A stretch of 64,000 nucleotides of DNA, taken from positions 4,416,496 through 4,480,495 of the forward strand of contig JAUPFP010000010.1 of the NCBI GenBank assembly GCA_036925085.1. Reading direction: 5' to 3'. The notes beneath the pieces are model-generated. The model had not been told where the DNA came from. It did not search any database and saw nothing but the letters and a program-made list of their open reading frames with translations. How positions within the stretch are numbered: the stretch's first letter is position 1; every line of letters starts with the position of its first letter. Below, one piece after another: positions 38,280 to 50,427 of this stretch. This DNA comes from Brachycybe producta. Taxonomy: Eukaryota > Arthropoda > Diplopoda > Playtdesmida > Andrognathidae. The translations under genes were made by a program, and so were the position numbers.

Positions 38280-39042
38280 CAGGGTTGGCATGATTTAATC
38301 ATTTTGATTAAATCAAATGATTAAATCATGATTAAATCACTGAGTTAAAATCATTGATTAAATCATGTTTTAAATTCAGATGGATAGCTGTACAATTAGT
38401 GAAGTTGTGGAGATATAAAAAAATTTGTTAGATGAAATGGAAGAGGTGTGTCAAGAAAATGATAGAGCTTCTGCCACTGTCATAAGAAAAGCAGTGAAAA
38501 ATAGTTACAACAAAGCAATGACTCCAGCACAAGTAAGTGTTACACCTTTATCTTGGTGGCAACACTACAGGGATCAATCAACTTCCAAAAGAAGTTATAG
38601 ACATTGTGTCCCAACTTCACACTGCAATTGCATCAACTGCAGGAAAGTTGGTGACGGTCTTTAAAATGTTGAACAACAAAAAAGAAATAAGTTGCAGAAA
38701 TGTTTCTACAGCCACACGCTTACAATGAATACATTTGAAATTTTGAAACCACTTTGATGTGCTAATACTCAATGTAAATACTAAGTCAATTTGTAGTTGT
38801 TGTTTTTTTCAGTATTTGTAAAATTTTGTATTTTGATTTCTTTGACTTCTTCCCGTTTCTTTGTTTTTTAACTAAAAACTTGAATAATTTATCACTTTTG
38901 TAAGTTTTATTTTGTAACTTCTTTCATTATTTTGTATTCCTATTATTTTTATTAAGTTACAAAAACTAAAAACTGTGATTTAATCAAAAAAATCACGATT
39001 TTTGATTTTTTTAAAAAAAAATCATGATTTTTTCCAACCCTG
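38280..39042. mobile_element. hAT-type DNA transposon inside the non-LTR element
   Basis: CAGGGTTGG and CCAACCCTG are the termini. ATTCATTT is duplicated exactly at 38272-38279 and 39043-39050. The interior carries GATTTAATC-rich arms. Two overlapping short frames (38425-38728) with a QLPKEVIDIVSQL segment may be a transposase remnant, not identifiable. Confidence 0.85.
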
Positions 39043-39149
39043 ATTCATTTCGTTCTCTGGTTCTGTCTGATTATTTTTGGCCCGCTAACATTATAGTCCC
39101 GGAATGGAAGGGTCGTAGTTACGGAATAAGTTACATAATGAGCATGTCA

Positions 39150-39840
39150 CTTTCCGAAGAGAGAGGCTATCCAACTCTGAACAACACCGATTAGTCTTAG
39201 ATTTATCTCAGCTTAACCGGTTAAAATGTGTTCTGGTTAACTCTTGTAGTGTTGTAAATAAGTGTGATCAGCTAAAGACTTTTATATTGACAGGAAATTA
39301 TGATGTTTGTATATGTGAAACTTGGTTATCAGAAAAAGTTTTGAACAGTCTGTTTTTTCCTGTGGGCTATACTGCCTCACGGATAGACAGGTCAGGTGGT
39401 AGAAGAGGCGGTGTCTGCATGATCCTTAGGGATTCTTTGAAAGCAGCTATTGCAGTTGCATCTGATGTTGGTAGCGAATGTATAAGTGTAGACTTTACAA
39501 GTCCTTATCATGGTTTTCATCTGACGATAGTGTATCAAAGTCCAGCTAATGCATTGTCTATGGAGTATACCAATGTTTTATTAAATACTATTCGTCGGGT
39601 CTGTAGTAACACCGTTCATAATGTTTTGGTTGGAGATTTTAATCGTCCTGAAATTGATTGGGCTAACCTCAGCAGTCACAGTGCACTGGATGGAGATTTT
39701 GTTTCTGTGATGAATGAGCTTGGGTTGTCCAACCAGAGGCACTAAAGTCCTATTTTTGATTTTTTACTGACTCAATTAATGATTTTGGTTTTATTGCATC
39801 ATGCCCACCCTTTGGCAATTCCAATTTCCCCATGTGACAA
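39150..39840 (+). pseudogene. apurinic-type endonuclease of the plus-strand non-LTR element
   Basis: A frame near 39197 runs through LNRLKCVLVNSCSVVNK into the 39287-39745 frame, with CICETWLS, RRGGVCMILRD and VGDFNRPEIDW. These are the ETWL, GGV and GDFN motifs of the exonuclease-endonuclease-phosphatase fold that nicks target DNA for target-primed reverse transcription. A stop after SNQRH ends it, and remnants continue to the LTR at 39844. Confidence 0.7.
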
Positions 39841-39843
39841 TAG

Positions 39844-40530
39844 TGTGAGCTTTTGACATCAACCCAATTTTATTACCAACCTTTAGATGACATTTTCCAC
39901 ATTTCGTTTCTTCTCTGAGCAGTATGACACCTGCACAGAGAAGATCCGAGCTGTAGAGAGAGCTGGATGGAGACAGATTCTAGTCACTCTTCTGCATGGG
40001 GGTGAAATCGATGCAGGAGAGTGGCAGCCATTTCTCTCTCTTCCGGTTGATGCTGATATACATCTTCTCCATCGGTATACCGACAAGAGATGTTGTAGCT
40101 GCTGAGAATCGTATAGCTCCTGCCCTATGAAACCTCCGGCCTCTTAAGAGAAGTTAGTTACATATAAACAAAAGGACAATGCTGTTTCTTATTACAACAC
40201 TTTTATTCATCACTTGTAAGAAACACAGAATACAAGGATGAATATTAATGATACTAACGGTGCGTCCTCAGGCCCATGATTCGGATAAAGATCTCGTAAT
40301 ACAGGCAAAGGACAAAACTGAGGAACAAAGAGGAACACGGTCCTTTTATACCTTGGACCTGTGTACACCTGCGAGGTGTAACCAGGTCCAAGTGACCATG
40401 GTCCTTTATGTATCAATCCGCCGCTTGGGCATGAGTCAGAAAGGTGAGTCAGAGAGGAGGGAGAGACGGTTGAGAGTTGTTTATCCCCCGGGCTATGGTT
40501 TTTTGGGATCACGATTTACAGGGTGTTACA
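39844..40530 (-). repeat. solo LTR of family B inside the non-LTR element
   Basis: On the minus strand it runs from TGTAACACCCTGTAAATCG (40530) to AAAGCTCACA (39844). It is 687 bp, nearly the element B LTR length. ATAG is duplicated at 39840-39843 and 40531-40534. It carries the same TATA-linked inverted repeat as element B. Confidence 0.92.
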
Positions 40531-41097
40531 ATAGGGTTTTCAATATTTGGAACTTTTAATAATTCTCAAGCAATTTACAGAAAAGATTTAGTGAACTTAA
40601 TTTATCATTAATTTATAAGGACGTCCTTAATATAAACTGGTCAGTTTTATTGGGTATTGATGACGTTGACTTAATTTGGACTACTTTTGTTAATTTACTT
40701 ATGCCCTGTATTGATAAATGGGCTCTATATACTAAATGTTACTTTTTAAGCATAAATTTCCTAAGTATTTGCACTCTTTGTTTAAGAAAAAGTTATTGTT
40801 ATGGAAAAATGGAAAATTACTAATGAGGAGAGTAAGATTTATCTTTATATAAAAAAACTTCTAATCAATGTGATTCTCAAACAAAATTATTTTTATCGAA
40901 GGAAGAGTTGGAAGTAGTAGAAAGTGGGTCACAAAGGCTTTTCTATAAGTTTGCTAAAAAAAGACTGAAATGTAGAATTCGAAATTGCAGCCTTAAATGA
41001 TACTAATGGAGGTATTTGTACTGATGATGGGGATATAGCAGATATTTTATGCAATCAGTTCAAACAATCTTGTACTAAGAATGTTACAGGATATATT

Positions 41098-42349
41098 ATG
41101 AATAAACAGGAGGGGTATGTGAATTTTGGTCTTTTAGACATGTTCATGGCAGAATCAGTTTACAATTCACTTAAATCTATTAAGAATGATGCATCATGTG
41201 GTTCAGATGAACTTCCTGGTGTGGTTTTGAAGTATTGTTCCGAGCTTTTAGCAAACCCATTGCACTTGGTTTTTAGATTAAGTTTATTAAAGGGTGTTTT
41301 ACCAGCTATTTGGAAAAAGGCAGAGGTTATCCCGATATATGTCTGGCTTCTCAACTGATCCTAGTAATTATCGTTATATTTCAATTACCTGTTTATGTTG
41401 TAAAATTATGGAAAGAATTATAGGTAATTTTATTATTGAACATATGGTGCAGACGGGTACAGTTTATGAAAGGCAATTCGGCATATTGACAGGTAGATCT
41501 ACAACAATGCAGTTAATTGAATGTTTAGAAACTGATTCAAAGATCCTGGATTCAGGTATTGGTATGGATGTTTTATTCTTAAATCTAACTAAAGCTTTTG
41601 ATAGGGTTCCTCATGACTGTTTACTTTATAAACTGTCTGCATTGGGTTTTGATAATTTATTGTTAAGCTGGGTATCTGCATTTTTGATTAATAGAGAGGA
41701 AAGAGTAGGAATCCGGACTAATGTATCGCAATGGGTACAAACGGATAGTGGAGTACCTCAGGGAAGCGTTTTGGGACCAATATTGTTTGGTTGTTTTATC
41801 AATGATGTCCCAAGGGGCATTGGTGATACTAAAATTTACTTATTTGCAGATGATTTCAAATGTTAATCTGCAAATGCCATTAACAAATGTTTTTGAATGG
41901 CTATCTATTAATGGAATGGAGCTGAACGTAGGGAAATGTTCTGTCTTGGGGTGGGGACTAAAACCCTGGATAGAGAATATTTTATTGGGCATACTAGGAT
42001 TAAAAGGCTGTCTGAGGTTAAGGATTTAGGGGTGTGGACAGATGCTAAACTTACATTTAGTAGTCATTGCCAATCTATCTCTAATAAAGCTCTCAAGAAA
42101 TTGTTATTAGACGTAAATTTGCAAATAGTCCAATCAGGGTATTGATTAAGGCTTATGTCATGTTTGTCCGTCCAAGTCTTGAATATGTTGTTTTTACCAG
42201 ACTCCATTTTAATTGAACGGGTCCAGAAAAGGTTTACAAAGTTGCTGCCAGGTATGGAGAATAAATCTTACTGCAACCGTTTATTACTATTACAATTACA
42301 CTCATTAAGACTGCGTAAAATACGAGCATCTTTATATCTTTTTTTATAA
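41098..42349 (+). pseudogene. reverse transcriptase of the plus-strand non-LTR element
   Basis: Successive frames 41098-41358, 41294-41866, 41936-42145 and 42155-42349 carry RT motifs. These are a SIKNDASCGSDELPG block, NLTKAFDRVPHDCLLYKL (palm motif A), GVPQGSVLGPILF, and the catalytic LFADDF. Downstream frames give the thumb (KDLGVWTDAKLTF). Shifts between frames and a stop after FKC show decay. The RT belongs to the CR1/Jockey superclade by motif style. Confidence 0.75.
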
Positions 42350-42771
42350 AATTTTATGCGGTTTGGCTTATTGTTCTGAAGATTTTCTGGCATGCATTAA
42401 ATTTTCATCGACAGTTACATGTAGTCATAATTTGAGGATAAGAAAACACCATTTTTTGAATAGTTATTCCATTGTGGAATGTCTAACCAGACAATATGGT
42501 TAACAGTTCATATTTTTATAGTTTTAAAGAAAAAAATTAAGGCTTTACAACTGAGTGATTTTTGCCAGGCTAATATATTTTATTGATGTTATTGTATTTT
42601 ATTGATGTTATTGAATTTTATTGAATTAATTTTTTTTTCCCTTTCTTTGCACTTGTATTATTTAATTCTTGTGATGCATTAATGGAAATTTTGTCTCTTG
42701 TTAATTGTGAATTTGTAACTTCACCTTAGTGAAAAATAAAATCATTATTATTATTATTATTATTATTAATA

Positions 42772-44187
42772 AAAATAAAAGTGGGGGGCCAGATGGAATT
42801 CATGCAGTAGTTCTTATAAAATTATCTAGGGGAGTGGGACTGTTTCTTTGGCTAATTTATCAGCAGTCTTTATACCAAGAAGTTGTTCCAAGTATATGGA
42901 AATTAGCAAATGTTACCCCAATATTTAAGTCAGCTAATAAGTCCGAAGCTGCAAACTATAGGCCTGTATCTCTAACTTCAGTGGTTTGTAAAATTCTTGA
43001 GCAAATCATATACTCTGGCTGCATTAAGTTTCTAAAATATCACAATCTCATTTCTGATAACCAACATGGTTTCCTGATAGTGCTGAACTTATCCTGGTAG
43101 TGGATGATTTCCAGAAAAGTTTAGACAAAGGTAAACAGTGTGATGACCCAGTTTTGCTCCTTTTGGAGCAAAACTAAATCTTCTGTTGTCGTTTGCTAGG
43201 CTGGATATTTGGCTGCCAGGCAGACGACAAAATGGCCAGCAAAGGGTCACTGTCCTCCCCCAGGTGGAGCAGCCTGGGGGTGGTATATAAGGCAGCGGAC
43301 AGTGAAGTTGAACTCTGAATGCTGTGTACATGTGTGTTGTGCTCCGCCATTCATCAGGTGGCCAAGATGGCCACCACTTCATCAATCAATCAATGTTTGG
43401 GTGTGACTCACATCTCCTGGCTGAATTAGCCAGATGTTTTGCTTCAATCTACATGTGTTTTTTAATATTTATATTCGTTGAATAAATCACCTCTTTTATT
43501 TTCACTCAATCTGTGTCCGTGTCAATTATTAGTAGAATAATAATTGGGGAAGTAACCACGGGGAGGGTGGGGGTTTGCCGGTGGGGTTATGCCGGCACTT
43601 CACCGTCCTGTTTCTGCCATGTCATCCATCATGTCGGTCGGTGCTTCGCGTCGTCATCCACGGTGAGATCCACCGGGGGTTCACTGTGGATTCTCCGTCT
43701 TCTTCGGCAGCCGTTCGACTGTCGATCTGCAGGGAAGATCTTCCGACCGATGCCACCCGTGATGCGGATGGACAAAAGGAGGGTTGGCCAGCACTTCAAC
43801 CCGTCCCAAGGAGGATCAAGCTGTGGTAAGTTGGGGAAAATTTACCGGGGCATTGTAATGACCAAGTCAGGTCGTTACAACAGGTTGACATGGTGTTTCT
43901 TGACTTTTGTAAGGCACTTGACACTGTTTCACAATCAAAACTTCTGACAAAAGTTGCAGCATTTGGGTTTGGGGGCAGGTTACCAAATGGGTAACTTCTT
44001 TTTTAAGTGATAGGAAACGAAGGGTAGTTGCATCTGGTGTACCCCAGGGTAGTGTGTTGGGTCCTCTTTTGTTCCTGGTATTTATTAATCTCAGCAGTAC
44101 AGTTGGCAGCAACAGTAGACTATTAGCTGATACTGAATTTACAAAGAGGTTGATGATATCCAAAATTGTGAAACATTAGCCTTAGAC
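42772..44187 (+). pseudogene. second plus-strand CR1-like RT fragment, split by a solo LTR
   Basis: 42779-43100 encodes KSGGPDGIHAVVL, ANYRPVSLTSVVCKILEQI and DNQHGF. After the LTR, 43884 onward encodes VDMVFLDFCKALDTV, VAKVA-like text, GVPQGSVLGPLL and LLADT. The left half ends and the right half begins at the ACAG duplication, so one RT was cut in two. It is 5'-truncated at the previous element tail, and the minus-strand CR1 tail cuts it off at 44187. Confidence 0.75.
43139..43879 (+). repeat. solo LTR of family C
   Basis: Begins TGTGATGACCCAGTTTTGCTCC (partly shown) and ends GTCGTTACA. ACAG is duplicated at 43135-43138 and 43880-43883. At 741 bp, it is the reference copy for this LTR family. 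The GAATAAATCACC near 43480 may be its poly(A) signal. Confidence 0.92.
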
Positions 44188-44521
44188 TTCAATTCAATTC
44201 AATTAAATACACCTGCAATCAGCTCGAAAGCCATGTGGCAGGGGGATTGCTCCCAATCACGACTGATTGTCATTATTTAAAAATAAGACATCATCATGAA
44301 ATTGAAATTGTCCTAACAAAGAACTATTCACAGGAAGAAAATTCCATAGTCTAATAACATTAGGAAGAAAAGACCAAAAATATGCATCAGTCCTAGCCAT
44401 TAATTCTTTAAAAGTCTTTGAATGCCCAAATCTACCTTTACGAGAATTTCTAGGTAGTAAACCATTAAGCAGAGTAATGTTATCACAAGACAGCAATCAC
44501 CCCAAAAGAGCGAGGCTTTGC

Positions 44522-45607
44522 TCATTTCTTCGGCCTGCTAATGATTCCCATCCTAGCTCTTGGAGCATTTGACGATATGCTGTCAGTATACGCATACCGA
44601 CCCTTTACAAATCTTGCAGTCCTACGCTGCACCACTTCTATTTCTTGTTTTAGGTTATTTCTAAATGGGCTCCAAATTGGGAAATAATATTCTAAGATAG
44701 GTCTAACTAGAGTAAAGTAACAGATCTTTACATTTTCTTTACAATGTTTAAGGGTGCATCGGACAAACCACAGCCTCTGATTAGCTTTGGCAACTGCTTT
44801 GGTTATATGATCTTTCCAAAGCATGTCCTTGGACAAGGTTAAGCCAAGATATTTGGTGGTATCAACATGGGTTAGCTGAACATCTCCCATTGTGTAATCT
44901 GCCATGAAAGATTCTCGCTTTCTGGAAACTCGCATAGCATTGCATTTACTCCTATTCAGTTGTAAATGCCACTCAGAGCACCATTCTTCAACACTGTCTA
45001 GATCTCTTTGGAGGACTTCACTATCCTCATTATCCCTAATCCTCCTGTAAACAACAGCATCATCTGCAAACAAACACATTGTACTGTTGCATCTGTCTGC
45101 CAGATTGTTTATGAACAGAAGGAAAAGCAGTGGTCCAAGAATGCTACCCTGAGATACACCAGATGTTACTTTAGCCCAGTCTGACACAGCACCATCAATT
45201 TGGACTCGCTGTTGTCTATTTGATAAGAATGATGATGTCCACGGAATTACTTGTTTATTTAAGTTAAAAGTCATCATACTTTTAATTAGTAGTGAATGCT
45301 TCACTGTATCAAATGCTTTTGCAAAATCTAAAAATACCAAGTCAAATTCGCCCTTACTATCCAAGCCAGATTGTATGTCTTGGATGACTAGTGCTAGATG
45401 GGTATCACATGATCTGCCTTTACGAAAACCATGCTGGTTTTCATGAATTAATTTGTGGTTTTTTAAGTGCTTGATTGTATGAGAATAAATTATATGCTCG
45501 AGAGTCTTACAAACAATGGAGGTCAGAGAAATGGGTCTATAGTTCTTTGGACAATTTTTATCTCCTGTTTTAAAAATTGGGCAGATATTTGCTTGCCTCC
45601 ATGCCAT
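44522..45607 (-). CDS. CR1 reverse transcriptase
   Basis: A long clean frame of 361 residues: NYRPISLTSIVCKTLEHII, LDFAKAFDTVKHSLL (motif A), SGVSQGSILGPLLFLLFIN (motif B), CLFADDAVVY (catalytic FADD, motif C), KYLGLTLSKD (motif E), and the thumb with LEYYFPIWSP. It polymerises the element cDNA on nicked target DNA. It is the best preserved part of this copy. Its N-terminal fingers continue in frames above 45607. Confidence 0.88.
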   Translation of the reverse strand: MAWRQANICPIFKTGDKNCPKNYRPISLTSIVCKTLEHIIYSHTIKHLKNHKLIHENQHGFRKGRSCDTHLALVIQDIQSGLDSKGEFDLVFLDFAKAFDTVKHSLLIKSMMTFNLNKQVIPWTSSFLSNRQQRVQIDGAVSDWAKVTSGVSQGSILGPLLFLLFINNLADRCNSTMCLFADDAVVYRRIRDNEDSEVLQRDLDSVEEWCSEWHLQLNRSKCNAMRVSRKRESFMADYTMGDVQLTHVDTTKYLGLTLSKDMLWKDHITKAVAKANQRLWFVRCTLKHCKENVKICYFTLVRPILEYYFPIWSPFRNNLKQEIEVVQRRTARFVKGRYAYTDSISSNAPRARMGIISRPKK

Positions 45608-45669
45608 AGGCCGTGTACCACTATCAAGGGAATCTTTAAAAGTTTACTTAACAAGGGCTAACTTCTGTG

Positions 45670-46216
45670 GCCAGCTCTTTTAGCAATCTTGGCGAGATTT
45701 CATCTGGACCAACTGATTTATTAACATCTAGATTACAAAGCAAATTTTGTAATCCAGTGGAGTTTATGATTATATCAGGCATGACATGAGATAAGGTGCC
45801 AAGTTGAGGTTCCTCGTCGCCATCATTAGCATGAAAGACACTTTGAAAATAACCTGTTTGTCAGTACAGACATCACCAAGAGGTGTTATAATTGAAGTTT
45901 TATTATTTTGAATTTTGTTGAGATTTTTTACATATTTCCAGAACAACTTGGGATTTTTATGGAGTGATGCTCCTAAGACATTATTAGTAAAGTTTAAGTG
46001 TTCTTTTTTAAGCAAACGTTTCACAAGACATCACTGGGGATTAAACTGCAATTTAATAGTATCACTCATTTTAATCTTCATTTTAGATCTAAATTTGCGT
46101 TGTTTACGAAGAGCACGGCGTATCTCAGTGGTGTGCCAAATTGGTTCTAAGCTTGATTTTACATTTTTGAATGGGATGAATTTATTTATGCCATTAGAAA
46201 TGACACTGACGAACAA
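45670..46216 (-). pseudogene. CR1 ORF2 linker region between endonuclease and RT
   Basis: Frames 46216-46031 and 46024-45770 encode the basic linker typical of this ORF (EIRRALRKQRKFR; NPKLFWKYVKNLNK; ITPLGDVCTDKQ). At least one shift separates them from the RT frame. Confidence 0.65.
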
Positions 46217-46856
46217 TGACCATTGTTGTTTTATTTTTATTGTTCAATTCATTTGTTACAAAGAGCTTAAAATTAGCCCAATCAGCTTTATTGTACTGTG
46301 GGACTTTTCGGGGATCTGATTGGAGTTTTTCGAATTGGGTGGCAAATTCTAAGTAAATCATTTTGTGATCACTTATGCCATCAGCAATTTCAATTGATTT
46401 GGCATTTTCTGGGGTGTTCGTAAAAATTAAATCTAAAATATTAGCTGTTGTATTGGTGCAGCATGTAGGGGTTTGCACTAGTTGATCCAGGGAATATGTG
46501 CACACACTATCAAGTAGTATATTTATTAATTTTTCACTAGAGCACTGGGAGTCAACAGTATAATTTTTCCAATTTATTTCTGGAAGGTTAAAATTCCCAC
46601 CAATGAGAACTGATGCATGCTTGTGGGTAGAAAATAAGGAATCTAAACATTTTCTAAATTGGAGTAATTCCTCCTCGTCACTTGAAGGTGGGCGATAGAA
46701 GGAAAATAAGAAAATTTTTCTCCCATTATGAAGTGAAATGCTACAACAAACTGCCTCACAATCATCTTCATAAAGGGGTTCTCTTTTTGATGTAAGCTTT
46801 TTATTGATAGCAAGAAATACACCTCCACCTTTGATTAAGTTCCGATCTTTTCGCAA
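46194..46856 (-). CDS. CR1 endonuclease domain
   Basis: A 220-residue frame with GGGVFLAINKKL, FSFYRPPSS, GGNFNLPEINW, TANILDLIFTN and GISDHKMIYLEF, the motif order of the exonuclease-endonuclease-phosphatase endonuclease. It is missing its extreme N-terminus, which lies in the degraded 46860-47040 stretch. Confidence 0.82.
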   Translation of the reverse strand: MRKDRNLIKGGGVFLAINKKLTSKREPLYEDDCEAVCCSISLHNGRKIFLFSFYRPPSSDEEELLQFRKCLDSLFSTHKHASVLIGGNFNLPEINWKNYTVDSQCSSEKLINILLDSVCTYSLDQLVQTPTCCTNTTANILDLIFTNTPENAKSIEIADGISDHKMIYLEFATQFEKLQSDPRKVPQYNKADWANFKLFVTNELNNKNKTTMVIVRQCHF

Positions 46857-47198
46857 TATGTTAAACTATTGGGGGAAAACTTCTGCGGAAGAAACATCTT
46901 GAGTTAGCCATGATTCACTACCGAAGATAATGTCGGGATTGTAGCTTTCTATTGCTTCTCTAAACTGAATTACTTTATTTTTTATACTTCTGCAATTGAT
47001 TATTAACATTTTTAAAGATTTATTTATAAGCTTGTTTTTTTTTGGCCAGAGGAACTGTCTTAGAAGAATTTTTTTTGTTAGAAAGTTGGGTTTCTTTTTG
47101 AATAACTATTTTATGTACAGTAACTAGATTTGATTTCTTCCTAGAATCAGGGTATTTAGATATTAGAAGTTTCCCTGGACTCGACTACAAACAGATTT

Positions 47199-48127
47199 TC
47201 AGAAAAAAGAGCTCAAGACATCCTTACCAGCTGCAGTCAAGTGAAGGCCATCATGCAGATAATACTTATCACGTGCTTTAAGAAACTCCCGAGAAGCATC
47301 TGCAAATGAATAACCAGCACTACGACAGAGAAGAGACCTCTTGTGAAATCTGCTGGACTGCAGGGTTCGGAAGAAAAGAACCCCTAGCATCACGCTCAAA
47401 CCGTGGCAGGACAGTAGAAATCACAATCCTTGCACGAGGCCTGATGCGTTTTACCTCTCTAGAAAAAGTGTTTAAGTCTTTCAGCTATCCCCTTTGGCAC
47501 ATCCATCTTGAGATTATTAGTGCCGGCATGCACAACTACAACAGGGTTAAGGCTAGCTTTGTTCAGCACTGCCTTAACTCGAGTAGTTAAATGTTCAACA
47601 CATGTGCCTGGATAGCACCACATTGTTGACTTCCCAGTTTTGCCGACCCTAACACCTCGAACGATACTGTCACCAATGAGGTGCACATCGATAGGCTTAC
47701 CAGTTTGCGGGCTATAATTAGTGGATGTTGAAGTGGATGTTGAGGCAGGAATATCCTTAACCTCAGACAGCACACCAAATCGGTTACCACCCATGGTAGT
47801 TAAACTACCATTAGCCACGACACTGGCAAAGCTTTTTCTTTGTGGCCGAGATCCTTTGCCTTTGACCACCATCCATCCATCTCCTGTCTGGGCTGCCTGA
47901 TTCTTAACTACCAAGTCAGTCCCTACAGATACATTGGATGAAATGCCAGGCACAACATCACTCGTCTGGCATGCAATCTTGTAAGTCACTGTTGGGTGAG
48001 CATTGCAATGCCGAAGGAACAATTCTTTCAACTCAGCAACCTCCTTCCGCAAACAGGCGATATCACGAGATGCCTGCACTGAGCAAGTGGAAGGAGCACC
48101 AGGTGGGGTCAAAGTCTTAAGAGGCAT
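47199..48127 (-). CDS. CR1 ORF1 with SGNH esterase domain
   Basis: The frame 48127-47459 starts MPLKTLTPPG. It has a short coiled-coil-like helix (LRKEVAELKELFLRH), then the SGNH esterase with the nucleophile block VHLIGDSIV and the block VVVHAGTNNL. The frame 47399-47199 supplies the last block, YLHDGLHLTAAGK (Asp and His of the catalytic triad). One frameshift near 47400-47460 splits them. These ORF1 proteins bind RNA and are thought to aid retrotransposition. Confidence 0.78.
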
Positions 48128-48130
48128 AGT

Positions 48131-48649
48131 TAAAATGATAATAAAGTAAAAAAGAGCCTAATAATTTTAGAGAAGAAAAAAACGTGGACGTTAAGCGTTT
48201 TTTTTTAAACTTTTTGGGCCTAAAGCGGCGTTTTGATTTGAAAATGCGATATCTCAAAAACTACACGTCAAATTTGGATTCTATTTTCACCAGAGTGAAG
48301 TAAAAAACGCGCACAAACAAAGGAAACAAAGAAACAGGAGACAAAGGAAGTAGCATCCTAAACTAAAATCGCTCTAACTCAGAAAATACTTATCCAAATT
48401 GGAATCCGATTTCACCACTGTATTCAGGAGACAAAACACTATTTAAAACACCTTACTATACCATCCGATGACTAGTTTAAATTAATAAAATATCCAAAAA
48501 ATCAGGAAACGAAAAAAAAAACATGCTTCTCCTTTGGATACAAAATTTATGGCTCTTGAAGGCTATTGAAGGCTATTGATTGACTTTCTAAAACACTTTC
48601 TAGTTTCACAAACAATTTCTACATAATAGTTTCTATTAATTTTGATTAA
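48131..48649. other. probable CR1 5' untranslated region and spacer
   Basis: Non-coding, A-rich on the plus strand. It likely includes the 5' leader of the minus-strand CR1 element, since ORF1 starts at 48127. No promoter motif is claimed. Confidence 0.4.
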
Positions 48650-49364
48650 GAGCCTACATCGCAAAATTACTTCGAAAAACCTCCGCAAAGAGTGCTAGCA
48701 TCGTTTGTTCTATTGAGCCCATACACCCAATGTTAAAGAAAAAATGTTAATTTTTAAAATACACATAGTCGCGGCGGCAGAATGTTTATTTTTCATATTT
48801 AAAGTTGTCGAATATTAAGTTTTCAAAGTGCAAAGTGCACCTTAAATGCACGTACAGTATTCGCCAATCTAGTGATATAATGACAAAAAAACGTTACGTA
48901 GTGTTAGTGTTACGTAGCCCAAATAAGAAAAAAAAACATCCATTAAAATGCTTGTAAAAATAACTAAAAGTAATTTTAAAAAACCACAATTAAACTACAG
49001 TGACGCCAACACATTGGCGCACGCGCTGATTTATTCCTGTTTTTTAAAATTATTTTTAGGAGCATTTTAATGGATGTTTTTTTTTTCTTAGGAGCGCGTA
49101 CTGAATATACTGTAGTTTAACATAAGTTAGAAATTCGCAATTTTGAAATAGTTTTTAAAAATATAACCTCAATTACCAATTTGTTTATCATTCTATCACT
49201 CGATCAGCATATATTTAAGGTGCACATTGCACTTTGAAAAACTTAATATTAGACAGCATTAAATATTAAGAAAAAAATATTAAAATAAACACATTGCCGC
49301 GACTGCTGATGATCTTAGCTCTCTTTTGCAGAGATTTATCGACGTAATTTTGCGATGTAGCCTC
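48650..49364. mobile_element. large palindromic element (family H)
   Basis: GAGCCTACATCGCAAAATTAC at the left mirrors GTAATTTTGCGATGTAGCCTC at the right. Pairing continues inside through TTTCAAAGTGCAAAGTGCACC against GGTGCACATTGCACTTTGAAA, and through AAACATCCATTAAAATGC against GCATTTTAATGGATG-type sequence. TTAA precedes the left end (48646-48649). A fragment of the same left end is seen at 2324. No coding capacity. Confidence 0.75.
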
Positions 49365-49489
49365 ATCATAATCATCTTAAAAACAGAATAGTCAAGATTT
49401 TTTGAAAATCAGATGTTCATAAACCAACTAAAACTAAACTAACATGTAAATCTATAAACATTGAAAAGATTATAGCATTTATAGATGCC

Positions 49490-49522
49490 TTATCATTATC
49501 ATCATCATCATCATCATCATCA
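49490..49522. repeat. (ATC)n microsatellite
   Basis: An uninterrupted run of CAT/ATC triplets. The short frames crossing it are low-complexity artefacts. Confidence 0.85.
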
Positions 49523-49722
49523 TAGGGTATATAATAATGTAGAAGAACATGTGGACTTATGGATGTGTAAATGCTCTTATGATGCATGTGTCTATGCACC
49601 CAATGATTATCAGTTTATCGCAGTGAATTCCTTTAGCGTTTCAACCATTAATTTGCATGAATTCTTAACACTACATCTCTGCATATTAATGCAAAGTGTG
49701 GTGTCACATATCTTGTTGTTGT

Positions 49723-50427
49723 TGTGAGCTTTTGACGTCGACTCTATTTTTCTGACCAACTTGTAGATGATGTTTTCTGTAACTCGTCGCTTCTCTGCAT
49801 CGTGCGGTGCCCGCACGGAGAAGATTCGAGCTACAGAAAGAGTTGTATGGCGATGGATTGCGATTATCCTCCTGCATGGGGGTGAAATCTCTGCAGAAGG
49901 ATGGTGGCCATCCTGCTCTCTGTCGACGCTGATATACATCTCCTCCTGTTGATATTTACCATCAGTAGAAGATGTTGTAGCTGCATCAGGATCGGTATGT
50001 GCTCTTTACCTTATGTTGTCTCTGGCCTCTGAAGAGATGTTATTAGTTTCCAAACATAGAGACAACGCAGTTTCTTATTGTAACACTTTTATTCATCTTC
50101 GTATATAAAAACACTAAGAATACAAAGATGAATTGTTTCATTAAAGGTGAGTCCTCATGCCCATGATGTGGTACGGAATAATCAACGTAATACAAATTTA
50201 GAACAAAGCCAAGGACAAGGAACAAAGAGAAGCATGGTCCTTTTATACTTTGAACCTGTGTCCACCTACGAGGTGTAACCAGGTCCAAGTGACCATGATC
50301 CTAAGTGCATCGCTCCGTGCTTGGGTATGAGTCAGAGGTGTGAGTCAGAGAGGGGAAGGAGATGAGCAAGAGTTGTTTACCCCCCAGGCCATAGTTTTGG
50401 CGGGATCACAAGTTGCCGGGTGTTACA
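49723..50427 (-). repeat. solo LTR of family B
   Basis: On the minus strand, TGTAACACCCGGCAAC at 50427 to AAAGCTCACA at 49723, 705 bp. TTGT is duplicated at 49719-49722 and 50428-50431. More diverged from element B than the copy at 39844. Confidence 0.9.

Larger units (their letters stand above)
37923..42771 (+). mobile_element. CR1/Jockey-like non-LTR retrotransposon, decayed
   Basis: Plus-strand endonuclease and reverse transcriptase remnants end in an ATT-repeat tail (42745-42771), preceded by GAAAAATAAAATC. A weak 5' frame at 37923-38180 may be part of ORF1. The element is interrupted by a hAT-type insertion (38280-39042) and a solo LTR (39844-40530). Stops and shifts are frequent, so it is inactive. 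Confidence 0.7.
44188..48130 (-). mobile_element. CR1-type non-LTR retrotransposon, near full length
   Basis: On the minus strand, in order: ORF1 with an esterase domain, endonuclease, linker, reverse transcriptase, 3' untranslated region and a TTGAA-repeat tail (complement of 44188-44210). The esterase-type ORF1 is a recognised trait of many CR1-group elements. A few shifts break the frames. Its tail joins directly to the plus-strand RT fragment, so it inserted there by target-primed reverse transcription. The same family supplied the piece split by element A. Confidence 0.85.
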
